Shown here piece after piece: positions 8,677-18,403 of a stretch of 64,000 bases of DNA. The position numbers were made by a program, and so were the translations under genes. Every line of letters begins with the position of its first letter. The stretch's first letter is position 1. Source of the stretch: Anaerolineales bacterium UBA2181 (GTDB lineage Bacteria; Chloroflexota; Anaerolineae; Promineifilales; UBA4811); assembly GCA_002328075.1 (NCBI GenBank), contig DCVT01000011.1:1-64000 (forward strand). Reading direction: 5' to 3'. A model generated the notes under the pieces. It ran no database searches. It saw nothing but the letters and a program-made list of their open reading frames with translations, and was not told where the DNA came from.

Positions 8677-10608
8677 ATGATTGGTGGCATTCACGGCAAG
8701 GTACTACATGTGGATCTGACCAATGGCCGCTCTTGGGTGGAGCGGCCGGGCGATGATTTCTACCTGCTGCTGGTCGGCGGCCGGGCAGTGGTGGCGTATC
8801 TGATGTTGCGGGATCTGCCGGCGCAAACCGACCCACTGAGTCCGGACAACCTGCTCATTTTTGCACCCGGCGTTCTGCAGGGCACGAACCTACCCGGCGC
8901 CGGACGGCACGGAGTGGGCGGCAAATCGCCGCTGACCGGGGCGCTGGCCAGCTCCGAAGTGGGCGGGTGGTGGGGGCACGAGTTCAAACGGTCGGGATAT
9001 GACGCGCTGGTCATCCGCGGCCGGGCGGAGGAACCGGTCTATCTGTGGATCCGGGATGGGGTATTGGAGGTCCGACCGGCCGGCCATCTCTGGGGCCAGG
9101 TGACAGCGCCCGTTCAGGCGGCGTTGCGGGCAGAGCTAGGCGACGAGCACGTTCGGGTGGCGCAGATTGGACCGGCGGGCGAAAAGCAGGTGCGATACGC
9201 AGCACTCATCCACGATGTCAACCGGGCGGCCGGGCGCAACGGGTTGGGCGCGTTAATGGGCTCCAAAAACCTCAAGGCGGTGGCGGTGCGCGGCACCCTC
9301 AAGGTGCCGGTGGCCGACCGCGGCCGGGTGACCGAGGTGGCCCGCTGGTTGGGCGAGAACTATCAGACAACCATGGCATGGGCCGCCAAGGGAATCGGCC
9401 GGGGTACGCAGGATGGCTTGGTGAACCTGGCCTACCAGGGCGGGCTGCCCACCCGGAATTTCGGCAAGGCACAGTTCTCTGATCCGGACGCGCTCAGCGG
9501 CGAGCGCAACTACCAGATGTTCTACAAGGACCGGGACACATGTCAGGGGTGTCCGGTTGCATGCAAACAGGTTTTCGAGCACCACGATGAGGATCCGCTG
9601 CGGCAGCTAGACCCGGTATATGGTGGAGCCGAATATGAGGCCATGGCGGCACTCGGTTCCTGTTGCGACGTGACCGACAATCTGGCAGTGCTCAAGGCTA
9701 ACGAACTTTGCAACGCCTATGGGTTGGACGCCATATCGGCCGGCATGTCGGTGGCGTTTGTCATGGAGTGTTTCGAAAACGGCGTGCTGACGCCGGCCGA
9801 CACGGGTGGGTTGGACTTTCGTTGGGGGGATGGCCATCTGCTAGTGCGCGCGATAGAGATGATTGCGCGTCGAGAGGGGTTTGGCGACGTGATGGCCGAA
9901 GGGGTGGCCCGCATGAGCGCTCGCCTTGGTCCCAGGACGGAGGAGTACAACCTGACCGTCAAGGGCCAGGAACTGCCGATGCACGAGCCGCGGTTGAAGG
10001 CGGGCATGGGTATAGGGTATGCGGTGGCACCGGTCGGGGCCGATCACATGATGAACATGCACGATACGGCCTACATGTCCGAAACTGAGGCGCTGCGACG
10101 CGTCAACACGGTGGCCGACCAACCCCTAGCTCCGCTATCCTCCCACGTCCTCAACGAGGACAAGATGCGCATCTTTGGGCACGAGGTGAATTGGCAGCAC
10201 TTTCAGGACTGCGCGTTGAGCTGTCACTTTTATCCATACAGTTATGACCATCTGGCAGCGGCGCTATCTGGCGTGACGGGCGTTGAACAGAGCGTGCAGG
10301 ACATCCTGACGGTCGGAGCCCGGGCTCAGACGCTGGCCCGGCTGTTCAACCTGCGGGAGGGTTTGACGGCGGCCGATGACCGTCTGCCCAAGCGGGTGAT
10401 GCGGGGGTTTACCGAGGGCCCGCTGAAAGGGATCGAAATCACGGAGGAGGCCTTTGCATTTGCCAAGCGAAGCTACTATGAGTTGATGGGATGGGACCCG
10501 GAGAGCGGCGTGCCGACGGCAGCAACGGTTCGGGCGCTCAGGCTGGATCACCTGCTGGAGATGGACCAGGCGGCAGTGCACGGCGGCACTCCGACCGGTG
10601 GGTGGTGA
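8677..10608 (+). CDS. Aldehyde ferredoxin oxidoreductase family tungstoenzyme (copy 1)
   Basis: A 643-residue AOR-family protein, normal length. The N-terminal domain opens with GGIHGKVLHVDLTNG. The tungstopterin-binding block is RAAGRNGLGALMGSKNLKAV (about residues 185-204). The [4Fe-4S] cluster motif C-x2-C-x3-C is DTCQGCPVACKQ (about 288-299), with the fourth Cys likely in FQDCALSCHF (about 510). AOR enzymes oxidise aldehydes to acids, or reduce acids, with ferredoxin as partner; related BamB-type members reduce aromatic CoA esters. The substrate cannot be assigned. It is followed 24 bases later by a close paralogue and sits in the operon led by the SDR. Confidence 0.93.
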   Translation: MIGGIHGKVLHVDLTNGRSWVERPGDDFYLLLVGGRAVVAYLMLRDLPAQTDPLSPDNLLIFAPGVLQGTNLPGAGRHGVGGKSPLTGALASSEVGGWWGHEFKRSGYDALVIRGRAEEPVYLWIRDGVLEVRPAGHLWGQVTAPVQAALRAELGDEHVRVAQIGPAGEKQVRYAALIHDVNRAAGRNGLGALMGSKNLKAVAVRGTLKVPVADRGRVTEVARWLGENYQTTMAWAAKGIGRGTQDGLVNLAYQGGLPTRNFGKAQFSDPDALSGERNYQMFYKDRDTCQGCPVACKQVFEHHDEDPLRQLDPVYGGAEYEAMAALGSCCDVTDNLAVLKANELCNAYGLDAISAGMSVAFVMECFENGVLTPADTGGLDFRWGDGHLLVRAIEMIARREGFGDVMAEGVARMSARLGPRTEEYNLTVKGQELPMHEPRLKAGMGIGYAVAPVGADHMMNMHDTAYMSETEALRRVNTVADQPLAPLSSHVLNEDKMRIFGHEVNWQHFQDCALSCHFYPYSYDHLAAALSGVTGVEQSVQDILTVGARAQTLARLFNLREGLTAADDRLPKRVMRGFTEGPLKGIEITEEAFAFAKRSYYELMGWDPESGVPTAATVRALRLDHLLEMDQAAVHGGTPTGGW

Positions 10609-10632
10609 GCAATTCAGAAAAGGACAATCCAT

Positions 10633-12525
10633 ATGATCGGCGGCATTCACGGCAAACTCTTACACGTGGACCTGAGCTCCGGGCGTTCCTGGGAGGAGCA
10701 ACCGGACGATAACTTTTACCGGATGCTGGTGGGCGGGCGCGCCGTTGTGGCGTATTTGTTGCTGCGGGACGTCCCGGCCGGCGAGGATCCGTACAGTTTC
10801 GCTAGCCCCCTCATTTTTGCACCTGGCATACTGCAGGGGACAAACTTCCCCGGCGCCGGACGGCATGGCCTGGGCGGCAAGTCGCCGCTGACCGGCGGGC
10901 TGGCCAGTTCGGAGGTGGGCGGTCATTTTGGCCACGAATTCAAACGGGCCGGCTATGACGCGTTGATCATTTGGGGACGGTCGGACCAACCGGTCTATCT
11001 CTGGCTGCATGACGGCACGTTGGAGATCCGCCCGGCCGGTCACCTTTGGGGACAGTTAACCGCGCCCACCGAGGCCGCGATTCGCGCTGAATTGGGCGAT
11101 CAGCGGATCCGGGTGGCGCAGATTGGACCGGCCGGCGAGCGCCTGGTCAGGTATGCCGCCGTCATGCACGACGTGAACCGGGCTGCCGGGCGGAACGGAC
11201 TGGGAGCGCTCATGGGTTCCAAGAACCTCAAGGCGGTGGCGGTCCGGGGCACCATGCCGGTGCCGGTGGTGGACCGGGCGCGCGTGACCGAGGTGTCGCG
11301 CTGGTTGGGCGAGAACTATAAGACGGCAATGGGCTGGCTGACGGATGGGATCGGGCGGGGTACGCAGGACCTGCTGGTTGGGCTGAGCTATTCTGGTGGG
11401 CTGCCGACCCACAACTTTGGACGGCCGACCTTCGCCCAGGCGGACCTGCTGGGCGGCGAGCGCAACTACCAGATGTTCCTCAAGGAGAGGGATACCTGCC
11501 AGGGATGCCCGGTGCGCTGCAAACAGGTCTTTGAGAACCCGAGCGAAGACCCGTGGCAAAACCTGGACCCGGTGTACGGAGGTGCCGAGTACGAGGCGAT
11601 GGCGGCCTTGGGATCCTGTTGCGATATCTCTGACAACCTGGCCGTGCTCAAGGCCAACGAGTTGTGCAACGCCTACGGCCTGGATGCCATCTCGGCGGGG
11701 GGTTCGATTGCCTTTGTGATGGAGTGCTTTGAAAACGGCGTACTCACTGCGGCCGATACCGGCGGGCTGGATTACCGCTGGGGAGACGCGGCGGTGATGC
11801 TGCGCTCGGTCGATCTGATCGGCCGGCGGGAGGGCTTTGGGGACGTGTTGGCGGAGGGCGTAGCCCGCATGTCTGCGCGTTTCGGGCCGGAAACCGAGCC
11901 GTTCAACATGACAATCAAGGGCCAGGAGCTGCCGATGCACGAACCGCGCCTCAAGGCGGCATTGGGGGTGGGTTACGCTGTGGCGCCCGTGGGGGCCGAC
12001 CACATGATGAACGTGCATGACACCACGTATGCCGGCGACGGATACGGGGTGCGCCGGGTCAATGCGGTCCTGGATCCGCCGATTGCGCCGCTCGCGCCTA
12101 CGCTGCTGGACGAAGACAAGATGCGGCTCTTCCAGGTGGAGCTGAACTGGCGCCACTTTCACGATTGTGCCGTCTGCTGCCTCTTTTACGCCTACCACTA
12201 TGATCACCTGGCGGATGCGCTTTCAGGCATCACGGGGGTGGAATACAGCGTGGCGGATGTGATGGCCGTGGGTGCCCGGGCACAAACGCTGGCGCGTTTG
12301 TACAATCTTCGGGAAGGGTTCTCTGCGGCGGATGATCGTCTGCCTCAACGGGTGATGACCGCCTTTGCCGAGGGCCCGCTCAAGGGGGTGGAGATCACTC
12401 CGGAAAAGCTGGCGTGGGCCATGCGGTGGTACTACCACGCCATGAAATGGGACCCAGAGACCGGCGTGCCTACAGCGGACTGTATTCAGGAGTTGGGACT
12501 GGATCAGTTGCTGGCTGGCCGGTAA
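10633..12525 (+). CDS. Aldehyde ferredoxin oxidoreductase family tungstoenzyme (copy 2)
   Basis: A 630-residue tandem paralogue of the preceding gene, nearly collinear with it (the same GGIHGK opening, GVGGKSPLTG-type block and RAAGRNGLGALMGSKNLK). The Fe-S motif is DTCQGCPVRCKQ; the C-terminal Cys region reads FHDCAVCCLF. Start at ATG with AAAAGGA upstream. The two copies differ mostly in surface stretches and near the substrate cavity (for example GGWWGHEFKR versus GGHFGHEFKR), which suggests duplication followed by divergence in substrate. It probably shares the promoter at 7130-7158. No dedicated ferredoxin or MoaD-like gene follows; an FAD/Fe-S partner is not adjacent. Confidence 0.93.
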   Translation: MIGGIHGKLLHVDLSSGRSWEEQPDDNFYRMLVGGRAVVAYLLLRDVPAGEDPYSFASPLIFAPGILQGTNFPGAGRHGLGGKSPLTGGLASSEVGGHFGHEFKRAGYDALIIWGRSDQPVYLWLHDGTLEIRPAGHLWGQLTAPTEAAIRAELGDQRIRVAQIGPAGERLVRYAAVMHDVNRAAGRNGLGALMGSKNLKAVAVRGTMPVPVVDRARVTEVSRWLGENYKTAMGWLTDGIGRGTQDLLVGLSYSGGLPTHNFGRPTFAQADLLGGERNYQMFLKERDTCQGCPVRCKQVFENPSEDPWQNLDPVYGGAEYEAMAALGSCCDISDNLAVLKANELCNAYGLDAISAGGSIAFVMECFENGVLTAADTGGLDYRWGDAAVMLRSVDLIGRREGFGDVLAEGVARMSARFGPETEPFNMTIKGQELPMHEPRLKAALGVGYAVAPVGADHMMNVHDTTYAGDGYGVRRVNAVLDPPIAPLAPTLLDEDKMRLFQVELNWRHFHDCAVCCLFYAYHYDHLADALSGITGVEYSVADVMAVGARAQTLARLYNLREGFSAADDRLPQRVMTAFAEGPLKGVEITPEKLAWAMRWYYHAMKWDPETGVPTADCIQELGLDQLLAGR

Positions 12526-12539
12526 CGGCACTCACCGAC

Positions 12540-12565
12540 AAAGGGGGCGCGGTCTCCGCGTCCCC
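12540..12565 (+). terminator. GC-rich hairpin after the AOR pair
   Basis: GGGG-CGCGG, a three-base loop and CCGCG-CCCC form a strong stem just 15-40 bases past the stop of AOR copy 2. There is no U-run after it, so it may be a transcript-stabilising hairpin or a weak terminator between the convergent AOR and GH3 genes. Confidence 0.35.
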
Positions 12566-12739
12566 GCTGTCGTCCCGCGCCCGTGGGACCGCGGCCGGCC
12601 GGCAGTCGAAGCCGCACCCGAGGGTCCGCCTTGCGCAGTTGGCCGGGCCGAGCTTCAATTGTGAGCTCGGCCCAACCAGACCGACCGATAGCGACCCCTG
12701 GCAGCGTAGCTTCAATTGCCGGCGTCATGACTGCCACAG

Positions 12740-14893
12740 TCAGGCCTGGCCGGTCGGGGGCCAGCTCACACCCTGCTGGCGCAATGGGGCGTCCACCACG
12801 CGAAACTGGGCCTGCAGGTGGGAGCGCGGATCGGCCGATGGTCCAACCCCCAGTTGGTATTCGAGTGGCTCCACCACCCACCCGGCCACCTCCGGCCGGT
12901 AGTAGGCCAACCGGCTGACCGGCACCTCGAGCTGGACTAGCGTGGTTTCGCCGGGCTCGAGGTGTACCCGCGCAAAGGCTTTGAGCTCGCGGACCGGTCG
13001 CTCGACGGCGGATCCGGGATAACCGACGTACAGCTGCAGCACCTCTTCGCCAGCCATTGGCCCCTGGTTTGTCACGTTCACGCCTACCCGAACCGTCTCG
13101 TCCGGCCGGAACTCGGGCTGGGTCAGGCTGAGGCCGTGGTAGTGGTACCGCGAATAGTTGAGCCCAAAACCAAATGGAAACGCGGGTTCGTCTCCCTGCT
13201 GGTTCATGAGCCGGTAGCCGTGAAACAGCCCGTACTGGATGGAGCGCGCGTTCCGGTCAAAAAACGGCAGTTGTCCGGCCGACCGGGGCCAGACGGAGGT
13301 CAGCTTTCCGCTGGGGTTGGCGGCGCCCAACAGAAGATCGGCCAGTGCATGCCCGCCCTCCATTCCCGGATACCAGGCCATCAGGATGGCCGGTACTCGG
13401 TTACGCCAGGATTCGGTGATGATGGCGCTCCCGCCCATCAGCACGACCACGGTGCGCGGGTTGGCGGCCACGACCCGTTGGATGATCATCTCGTCGCGCG
13501 GAAGCAAAGTCAGCAATGCTCGGTCACCACCCTTGCGCGGAAACGGGATGAACTCGCCCTCCTCCCGGAAAGTATAGCCGGCTACCAGAATGGCCAGGTC
13601 CGCCCATCGCGCCACCCGAACCGCTGCAGCAGCCCGTCGGCCTGATACATATCGAACTTGCAGGTCATCCCCGGCTGCTGCCAGCAATCCCTCCAGCGGA
13701 GTAACCACATACGGCGGCCGGACCTGACTGCTGCCCTGATCTCCCGTGTTGGGGATTGCCGCCAAACGGCCGATCAGCGCAATGCGGCTCACCCGCCGGC
13801 GGTCGATGGGCAGGAGCGGAGCCCCCGTGGCCGGATCCGGTTCGTTTCGGAGCAGGACCATCGACTTGGTCGCTGCCTCCCGCGCCAGCGCGCGGTGCTC
13901 CTGAGAGAGCACCGCTTGCGGTCCATACCGATCCGGTTGGCCAACCTGCGCGAACCGCAGCTTTTGGCGCAAGATGCGCTGTACGGATTCATCGATGACC
14001 GCCTGGGCTACCAGGCCCTTCTCGACCAGCTTGACCAGGCGCGGACCCAAGAAACGGGGGAACGGCATTTCGATGTCCATTCCACCTTCCACGGCCGGCA
14101 AGGTCTCGCGGACACCCCAGACGAAGTCCGAGAGGACGAACCCTTGAAAGCCCCAGGTTTCCTTGAGAATCCGGCGCAGCAGTACTGGGTGGTGTCCGCA
14201 GTAGACGCCGTTGACCCGGTTGTAGGCGCTCATGATCGCGGCCACGCCTTCCTCCACGCAACGTCGAAAGTGGGGAAGATAGACCTCGTGAAGCGCCCGC
14301 TCGTCGACCTGTACATCTATGTGGAACCGAGCGTTCTCCATGCTGTTGGCCGCATAGTGCTTGGCGCAGGCCATGACGTGGCTTTGCACGCCGCGCACCA
14401 GGGCCGCGCCCATCTCGCCGAGATGGTGGGGGTCTTCGCCATACGTCTCCTGGGCGCGGCCCCAGGCCGGGTGGCGCAACAGGTTGATGCAGACGCCCCC
14501 GAAAAAGTTGGCGCCGTGCGACCGAGCTTCAACGCCTATCGCGTCGCCGATGCGTTCCTCCAGTTGCGGGTCCCAACTGGCGCCGCGCGCGATGGACGCC
14601 GGGAAACAGGTTGACTGGTACATGACCACGCCGCGCGGTCCGTCGGTGAAGCGGATGCCCGGAACCCCCAGACGTAGGTTTTCGCCGGCCGGGAGCGGGC
14701 GCGCGTTGTACACCCGCGCCATCTCGATTAGGCCCGGGAATAGGGGGGTGTCACCCGACATCTGCTTGACCTTTTCCGGCAGGGTCATCTGATGCAAAAG
14801 CAGGGTAGCTTCGGTTTCGATCTCAGCCGCGGACCGAGGCTCGGTGGGGGGCAGCTTGCCCCACAACCCGCGAACTAGCTCTCTGGATGCCAT
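12740..14893 (-). CDS. Glycoside hydrolase family 3 (beta-glucosidase-like)
   Basis: A 717-residue GH3 enzyme with the full three-part layout: N-terminal TIM barrel (about 30-300), alpha/beta sandwich (about 340-560) and C-terminal fibronectin-III-like domain (about 600-690). The nucleophile Asp sits in FVLSDFVWG, followed by GGMDIEMPFP. KHYAANSMENAR carries the substrate-binding K-H-x-N pattern. There is no signal peptide, so it is probably cytoplasmic. It removes non-reducing-end sugars such as beta-glucose or beta-xylose; exact specificity unclear. The start (ATG, GGAG nine bases before) overlaps the end of the upstream TIM-barrel-like gene by 19 bases, so the two are translationally linked. 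Confidence 0.92.
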   Translation of the reverse strand: MASRELVRGLWGKLPPTEPRSAAEIETEATLLLHQMTLPEKVKQMSGDTPLFPGLIEMARVYNARPLPAGENLRLGVPGIRFTDGPRGVVMYQSTCFPASIARGASWDPQLEERIGDAIGVEARSHGANFFGGVCINLLRHPAWGRAQETYGEDPHHLGEMGAALVRGVQSHVMACAKHYAANSMENARFHIDVQVDERALHEVYLPHFRRCVEEGVAAIMSAYNRVNGVYCGHHPVLLRRILKETWGFQGFVLSDFVWGVRETLPAVEGGMDIEMPFPRFLGPRLVKLVEKGLVAQAVIDESVQRILRQKLRFAQVGQPDRYGPQAVLSQEHRALAREAATKSMVLLRNEPDPATGAPLLPIDRRRVSRIALIGRLAAIPNTGDQGSSQVRPPYVVTPLEGLLAAAGDDLQVRYVSGRRAAAAVRVARWADLAILVAGYTFREEGEFIPFPRKGGDRALLTLLPRDEMIIQRVVAANPRTVVVLMGGSAIITESWRNRVPAILMAWYPGMEGGHALADLLLGAANPSGKLTSVWPRSAGQLPFFDRNARSIQYGLFHGYRLMNQQGDEPAFPFGFGLNYSRYHYHGLSLTQPEFRPDETVRVGVNVTNQGPMAGEEVLQLYVGYPGSAVERPVRELKAFARVHLEPGETTLVQLEVPVSRLAYYRPEVAGWVVEPLEYQLGVGPSADPRSHLQAQFRVVDAPLRQQGVSWPPTGQA

Positions 14894-15987
14894 CGATGTT
14901 TTCTCCGGAAACGGAACGGTATCTGGTCCTTTGGTAGCCTACCCTCGCTGAGCACCATCTCGCCCGCCGGAGCTGCCCACAGATGAACAAACCTGGTGCG
15001 CATTTTCTTCGCCAGGCAGAGGAGGAGCAGTCCTGTGGTCAGAAGCATCGCCGGGTTATCAGCAACCCACAGGATCGACCGAAACGCCGCGCGCAGCCCG
15101 TTCACCAGCCGCACCCGCCTGGGCGGCGCAAAGATCGGTAGCTCCCAATCCACAACGCGGATGTGGGAGAGCAGCCCTTGCTGCACGCATCCTTCCAGGC
15201 TAAAGACGAACACAGCATCGGCGCGTTGTGCAGCCAGGAGCAGGTCTCGTACGAGGGTCTGCCCATCCAGTAGTGGGAGGTCAGCGCTCAATTCGACCCC
15301 GCCCCCGGTGCTGCCGACCCCGATGACCTGTGCTTCACAACCGTAACTCCACAACAGCGCTGTTCCCAACGGACCGAGAAAGCTGCTGTAAAGCATCAGC
15401 ACCTCCCTGTCCGCGGGAACGTCCACCACACCCAGCAGGCGCTGGAGGATCGCGGTGTGAGCTCGGCGCTCGTCGACCAGCAGAGGAATCTGGTAGGTCT
15501 CCACCGGGTAACCATCCCGCCGGATGGCAGTCACCAGCATCCCGTATTCGGCCCGGGCGCGCCGGAGCCGGCCACCGTCCAGGGCATGCTTCATCAGCAC
15601 GGGAACTGCACGGCGCCAGTGCCGTTGACGCAGCGCCTCCACCAAACTGATGTCGGGCTCGATGTCCAACCCAACGCCCGACCAGCAGAGTCCGTGCTCC
15701 TGCGACCAGCGGAGAAAGGCGTAGTACCGGTCGGCTGCCTGAGCGGCGTTTCCCGCGTGGCACCAGTATCCCTGTTCCTTCGGCAGCAAAAGCCAGGCCA
15801 CCAGCGGCACCCCGGCGCGGTTCAGTTTTCGGACGCAAGCGGCGCGGGCGTCGTTCAGGTCGATCAACCCCATCGCCACACGGGCGTCGAGCGCCAGCAA
15901 GTCAGAGATGACCGTGGGGTTGTTGCACAACGCCTCCAGCATTTCGCTTGCCGATTCGCAGGCAAAGGTCAATTGCGGCTTGGTCAT
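14875..15987 (-). CDS. Unknown protein, TIM-barrel-like with C-terminal membrane segment
   Basis: A 370-residue protein of unrecognised family. Segments such as VPLVAWLLLPKEQGYW and SGVGLDIEPD resemble strands 3-4 of a glycosidase-type TIM barrel (D-x-E at a strand end), and ADREVLMLYSSFLG continues that pattern. Near the C-terminus, AMLLTTGLLLLCLA is a likely membrane helix, followed by a basic tail. ATG at 15987 is chosen because AAGGAT precedes it and the fold starts there; the frame is open to 16269 without plausible sequence. It overlaps the GH3 gene, so a role in sugar or glycoconjugate processing is inferred from context only. Confidence 0.6.
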   Translation of the reverse strand: MTKPQLTFACESASEMLEALCNNPTVISDLLALDARVAMGLIDLNDARAACVRKLNRAGVPLVAWLLLPKEQGYWCHAGNAAQAADRYYAFLRWSQEHGLCWSGVGLDIEPDISLVEALRQRHWRRAVPVLMKHALDGGRLRRARAEYGMLVTAIRRDGYPVETYQIPLLVDERRAHTAILQRLLGVVDVPADREVLMLYSSFLGPLGTALLWSYGCEAQVIGVGSTGGGVELSADLPLLDGQTLVRDLLLAAQRADAVFVFSLEGCVQQGLLSHIRVVDWELPIFAPPRRVRLVNGLRAAFRSILWVADNPAMLLTTGLLLLCLAKKMRTRFVHLWAAPAGEMVLSEGRLPKDQIPFRFRRKHRWHPES

Positions 15988-16135
15988 GGCACGGTCATCC
16001 TTGGCCAATGGTGCGGCAATTTCGGCCGCGCCTAGTGTGCCCCAATCCAGGTTGGCTGTCAAACGAGTGCTGTGCGGGGCGACCCACCGCGGCTGTCGGT
16101 CCGACGGTGAGCCGGCCGACCAGCATTGAGTGAAC

Positions 16136-16163
16136 TTGGCGAGCGGCTGTTTCATGGTATGCT
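16136..16163 (+). promoter_or_regulatory. Promoter candidate for the M28-like peptidase gene
   Basis: TTGGCG (16136-16141), a 16-nt spacer and TATGCT (16158-16163), about 50 bases before the ATG at 16214. Confidence 0.45.
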
Positions 16164-16213
16164 GGAGGTCGCCCGGTGAACGGGCGGTTAGTGTGCCCTC
16201 AAAGGAGTCAGTC

Positions 16214-18238
16214 ATGTTGCTCGACCGTTTTGTTCCCATTCGCGCCCGGGTTTCCGGCATTGCAGCCAAACAAGACGTTGCCGCTATCGCGCAATTTCAT
16301 CGCATCCAGGCCAGCCCCGGGTACCGTGCGGCGGCCGAGTATGTACTGGACGCGCTGCAGGCCTGTGGTCTGGACGCCTGGATCGAGCGTTTCCCAGCCG
16401 ATTCTAAGAGCCAGTTCTGGACCGAGGCATCGTTTCAGGAATGGGGAGCTACCTCCGCCACACTGCATCTGGACGAGCCGGCCGCACATCAGTGCAAATT
16501 GGCCGACTGGCGGGAGGCCAAGCTGTCGCTCATCCAGCGAAGTATCTCCTTTGACGGCACGGCCGAAGTGGTGCTTCTCTCGGACGGGCTGGAGGAGCAA
16601 GAATACGAGGGTCTGGATCTCGCAGGCAAGGTGGTGCTCACGCAGGGTGACCACACAACCGCGCGGCGGTTGGCGGTGGAAAAGCATGGGGCGGTCGGGA
16701 TTCTGTATTACGGCATGGGCCGGGTGGCGCCTGTGCGTGAGCCCATGGACCTGCCGGACGCGCTCCAATATGCCTCTTTCTGGTGGACGGACGAACCGGA
16801 CGAGGTCAAGTGCTTTGGTTTCGTTCTCTCTCCGCGCCGCGGAGCGTGGTTGGCCGACCTGGCCCGCAAAGCTGCCAAGGAGAACAAGCCGCCGCTGCGC
16901 GTGCGTGCCCATGTGGCGAGCCGGTTGTACGATGGATCAATGGAGGTGGTGTGCGCCCGGATTCCAGGCGAGACCGACGAGGAGTCGGTCGTGGTAAGCC
17001 ATCTATGCCACCCGCAGCCTTCTGCCAACGACAATGCCTCCGGCGCAGCTGCTGCGCTGGAGGCCGCCCGGGCCCTTCACGGGCTGGTGGCTGAGGGAAA
17101 ACTGCCCCGGCCGAGGCGTGGTATGCGGTTTCTGTGGGTGCCGGAGATGAGCGGCACCTATGCCTACCTCTCCAGACACGAGGAGCTGATTCCCAAGATG
17201 ATCGCCGGGGTCAACCTGGACATGGTGGGCGGCGACCCGGCACACAACGGCTCCACCTTTATCCTGGAGCGGCCGCCGGATGCAAGCGCCTCCTTTGTGT
17301 CTGACCTCTTGGCCAGACTATTCGACCAATTGGGCAACGACGCGACGTCCCACGCCGGCCTTGGCGCGCTGGCACTCGTGAACACGGCGACGACCGGTTT
17401 TTCCGGTGGCTCGGACCATATGATCTTTGCAGACCCGACGGTAGGGATCTCGATGCCGATGCTGATCCAAAACCCCGACAAGTTCTACCACACATCGGCC
17501 GACACGGTGGAGCACATCGACCCGGCGATGATGGCGCGGGCCGCCACACTGGCTGCAGGCGCGGCCTACTTGGTGGCTGCCGCCGGGCAGGAAGAGGCGA
17601 CGTGGCTGGGCAGCGAGATGACGGCTCGTTTCCAGGTCAGGCTGACCCAGGAGGTTCAAAACCTCATTACCCGAAGCTGGGAGACGGGCCACGCGGTCTC
17701 CATCGAGCGGGTGGACCGAAAGGTAGATTATATGCTGGCCTGCCACCGGGATGCCCTCGGAACCCTGCTCCGGTTGTGGGATGGTGTCGGGCCGGTGGTA
17801 TCTGGGCTGTCACACGACGCGGAGGCCATCGGGCGGGCCGAGAAGCGTCGAGCTCGGACGGCCCTAAAAACAGCGCGGCCCATCGCCCTTGAGAGCCAGC
17901 CGACGGCAGACCTCAATACGTGGGAGGAGCAGGCAGCAGCCCGCGTGCCACGACGGCTTTATCGGGGGCCCGTGCAGCGGGCGCTGGGAAACGGACCACG
18001 CCGGCTCACGCCGGATGAACGCGGCGCATGGGTGCGGCTGGTGACCAGCCGTGCAGCCGGCGGTTGGACTCTGCCTACGCTGGCTGAGTACTGGGCCGAT
18101 GGGCGACGAACGATGCTGGAGATTGTGGACCTGGTAGAGCTTGAGACTGGCATTCGGGACCCGGAACTGATCGTGCGACGTTTCGAACTGCTGGACAGGC
18201 TCGGGTGGATCGAGTGGATGCCAGCTCCAGTTGACTGA
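16214..18238 (+). CDS. M28-like zinc aminopeptidase (DUF4910-type)
   Basis: A 674-residue protein with a PA-type inserted domain (about 100-250) and an M28 catalytic core. Metal ligands are visible: His in VVVSHLCHPQPSANDNASG with Asp (about 262-275), catalytic Glu in LWVPEMSGT (about 315), Asp in GVNLDMVGGD (about 340) and His in FYHTSADT (about 432). The family hydrolyses N-terminal amino acids from peptides with one or two Zn ions. The C-terminal ~80 residues end in a winged-helix-like module (LIVRRFELLDRLGWIEW), unusual for M28. ATG at 16214 has AAAGGAG ten bases upstream. No signal peptide. Divergent from the GH3 operon. Confidence 0.85.
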   Translation: MLLDRFVPIRARVSGIAAKQDVAAIAQFHRIQASPGYRAAAEYVLDALQACGLDAWIERFPADSKSQFWTEASFQEWGATSATLHLDEPAAHQCKLADWREAKLSLIQRSISFDGTAEVVLLSDGLEEQEYEGLDLAGKVVLTQGDHTTARRLAVEKHGAVGILYYGMGRVAPVREPMDLPDALQYASFWWTDEPDEVKCFGFVLSPRRGAWLADLARKAAKENKPPLRVRAHVASRLYDGSMEVVCARIPGETDEESVVVSHLCHPQPSANDNASGAAAALEAARALHGLVAEGKLPRPRRGMRFLWVPEMSGTYAYLSRHEELIPKMIAGVNLDMVGGDPAHNGSTFILERPPDASASFVSDLLARLFDQLGNDATSHAGLGALALVNTATTGFSGGSDHMIFADPTVGISMPMLIQNPDKFYHTSADTVEHIDPAMMARAATLAAGAAYLVAAAGQEEATWLGSEMTARFQVRLTQEVQNLITRSWETGHAVSIERVDRKVDYMLACHRDALGTLLRLWDGVGPVVSGLSHDAEAIGRAEKRRARTALKTARPIALESQPTADLNTWEEQAAARVPRRLYRGPVQRALGNGPRRLTPDERGAWVRLVTSRAAGGWTLPTLAEYWADGRRTMLEIVDLVELETGIRDPELIVRRFELLDRLGWIEWMPAPVD

Positions 18239-18355
18239 GCGTCGCGCTTTCAACGAGCCGATGGGTGTCGCGACCAACGGGGCCGCCGCATGATCCGATC
18301 TGGCGTCCAAGCTCGAGTGGGTAAAAGTCGGCCGTGCAGGGACCTGGAATTGAGG

Positions 18356-18361
18356 TATAAT
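18356..18361 (+). promoter_or_regulatory. -10 box (TATAAT) for the DUF4280 gene
   Basis: A perfect TATAAT lies 42 bases before the start codon. No convincing -35 box is present at 16-18 nt, so activation or an extended element may be needed. Confidence 0.45.
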
Positions 18362-18403
18362 ACAGCAAACCATCACCGATAGGTTGGGCCAAGGAGAGCG
18401 CGC

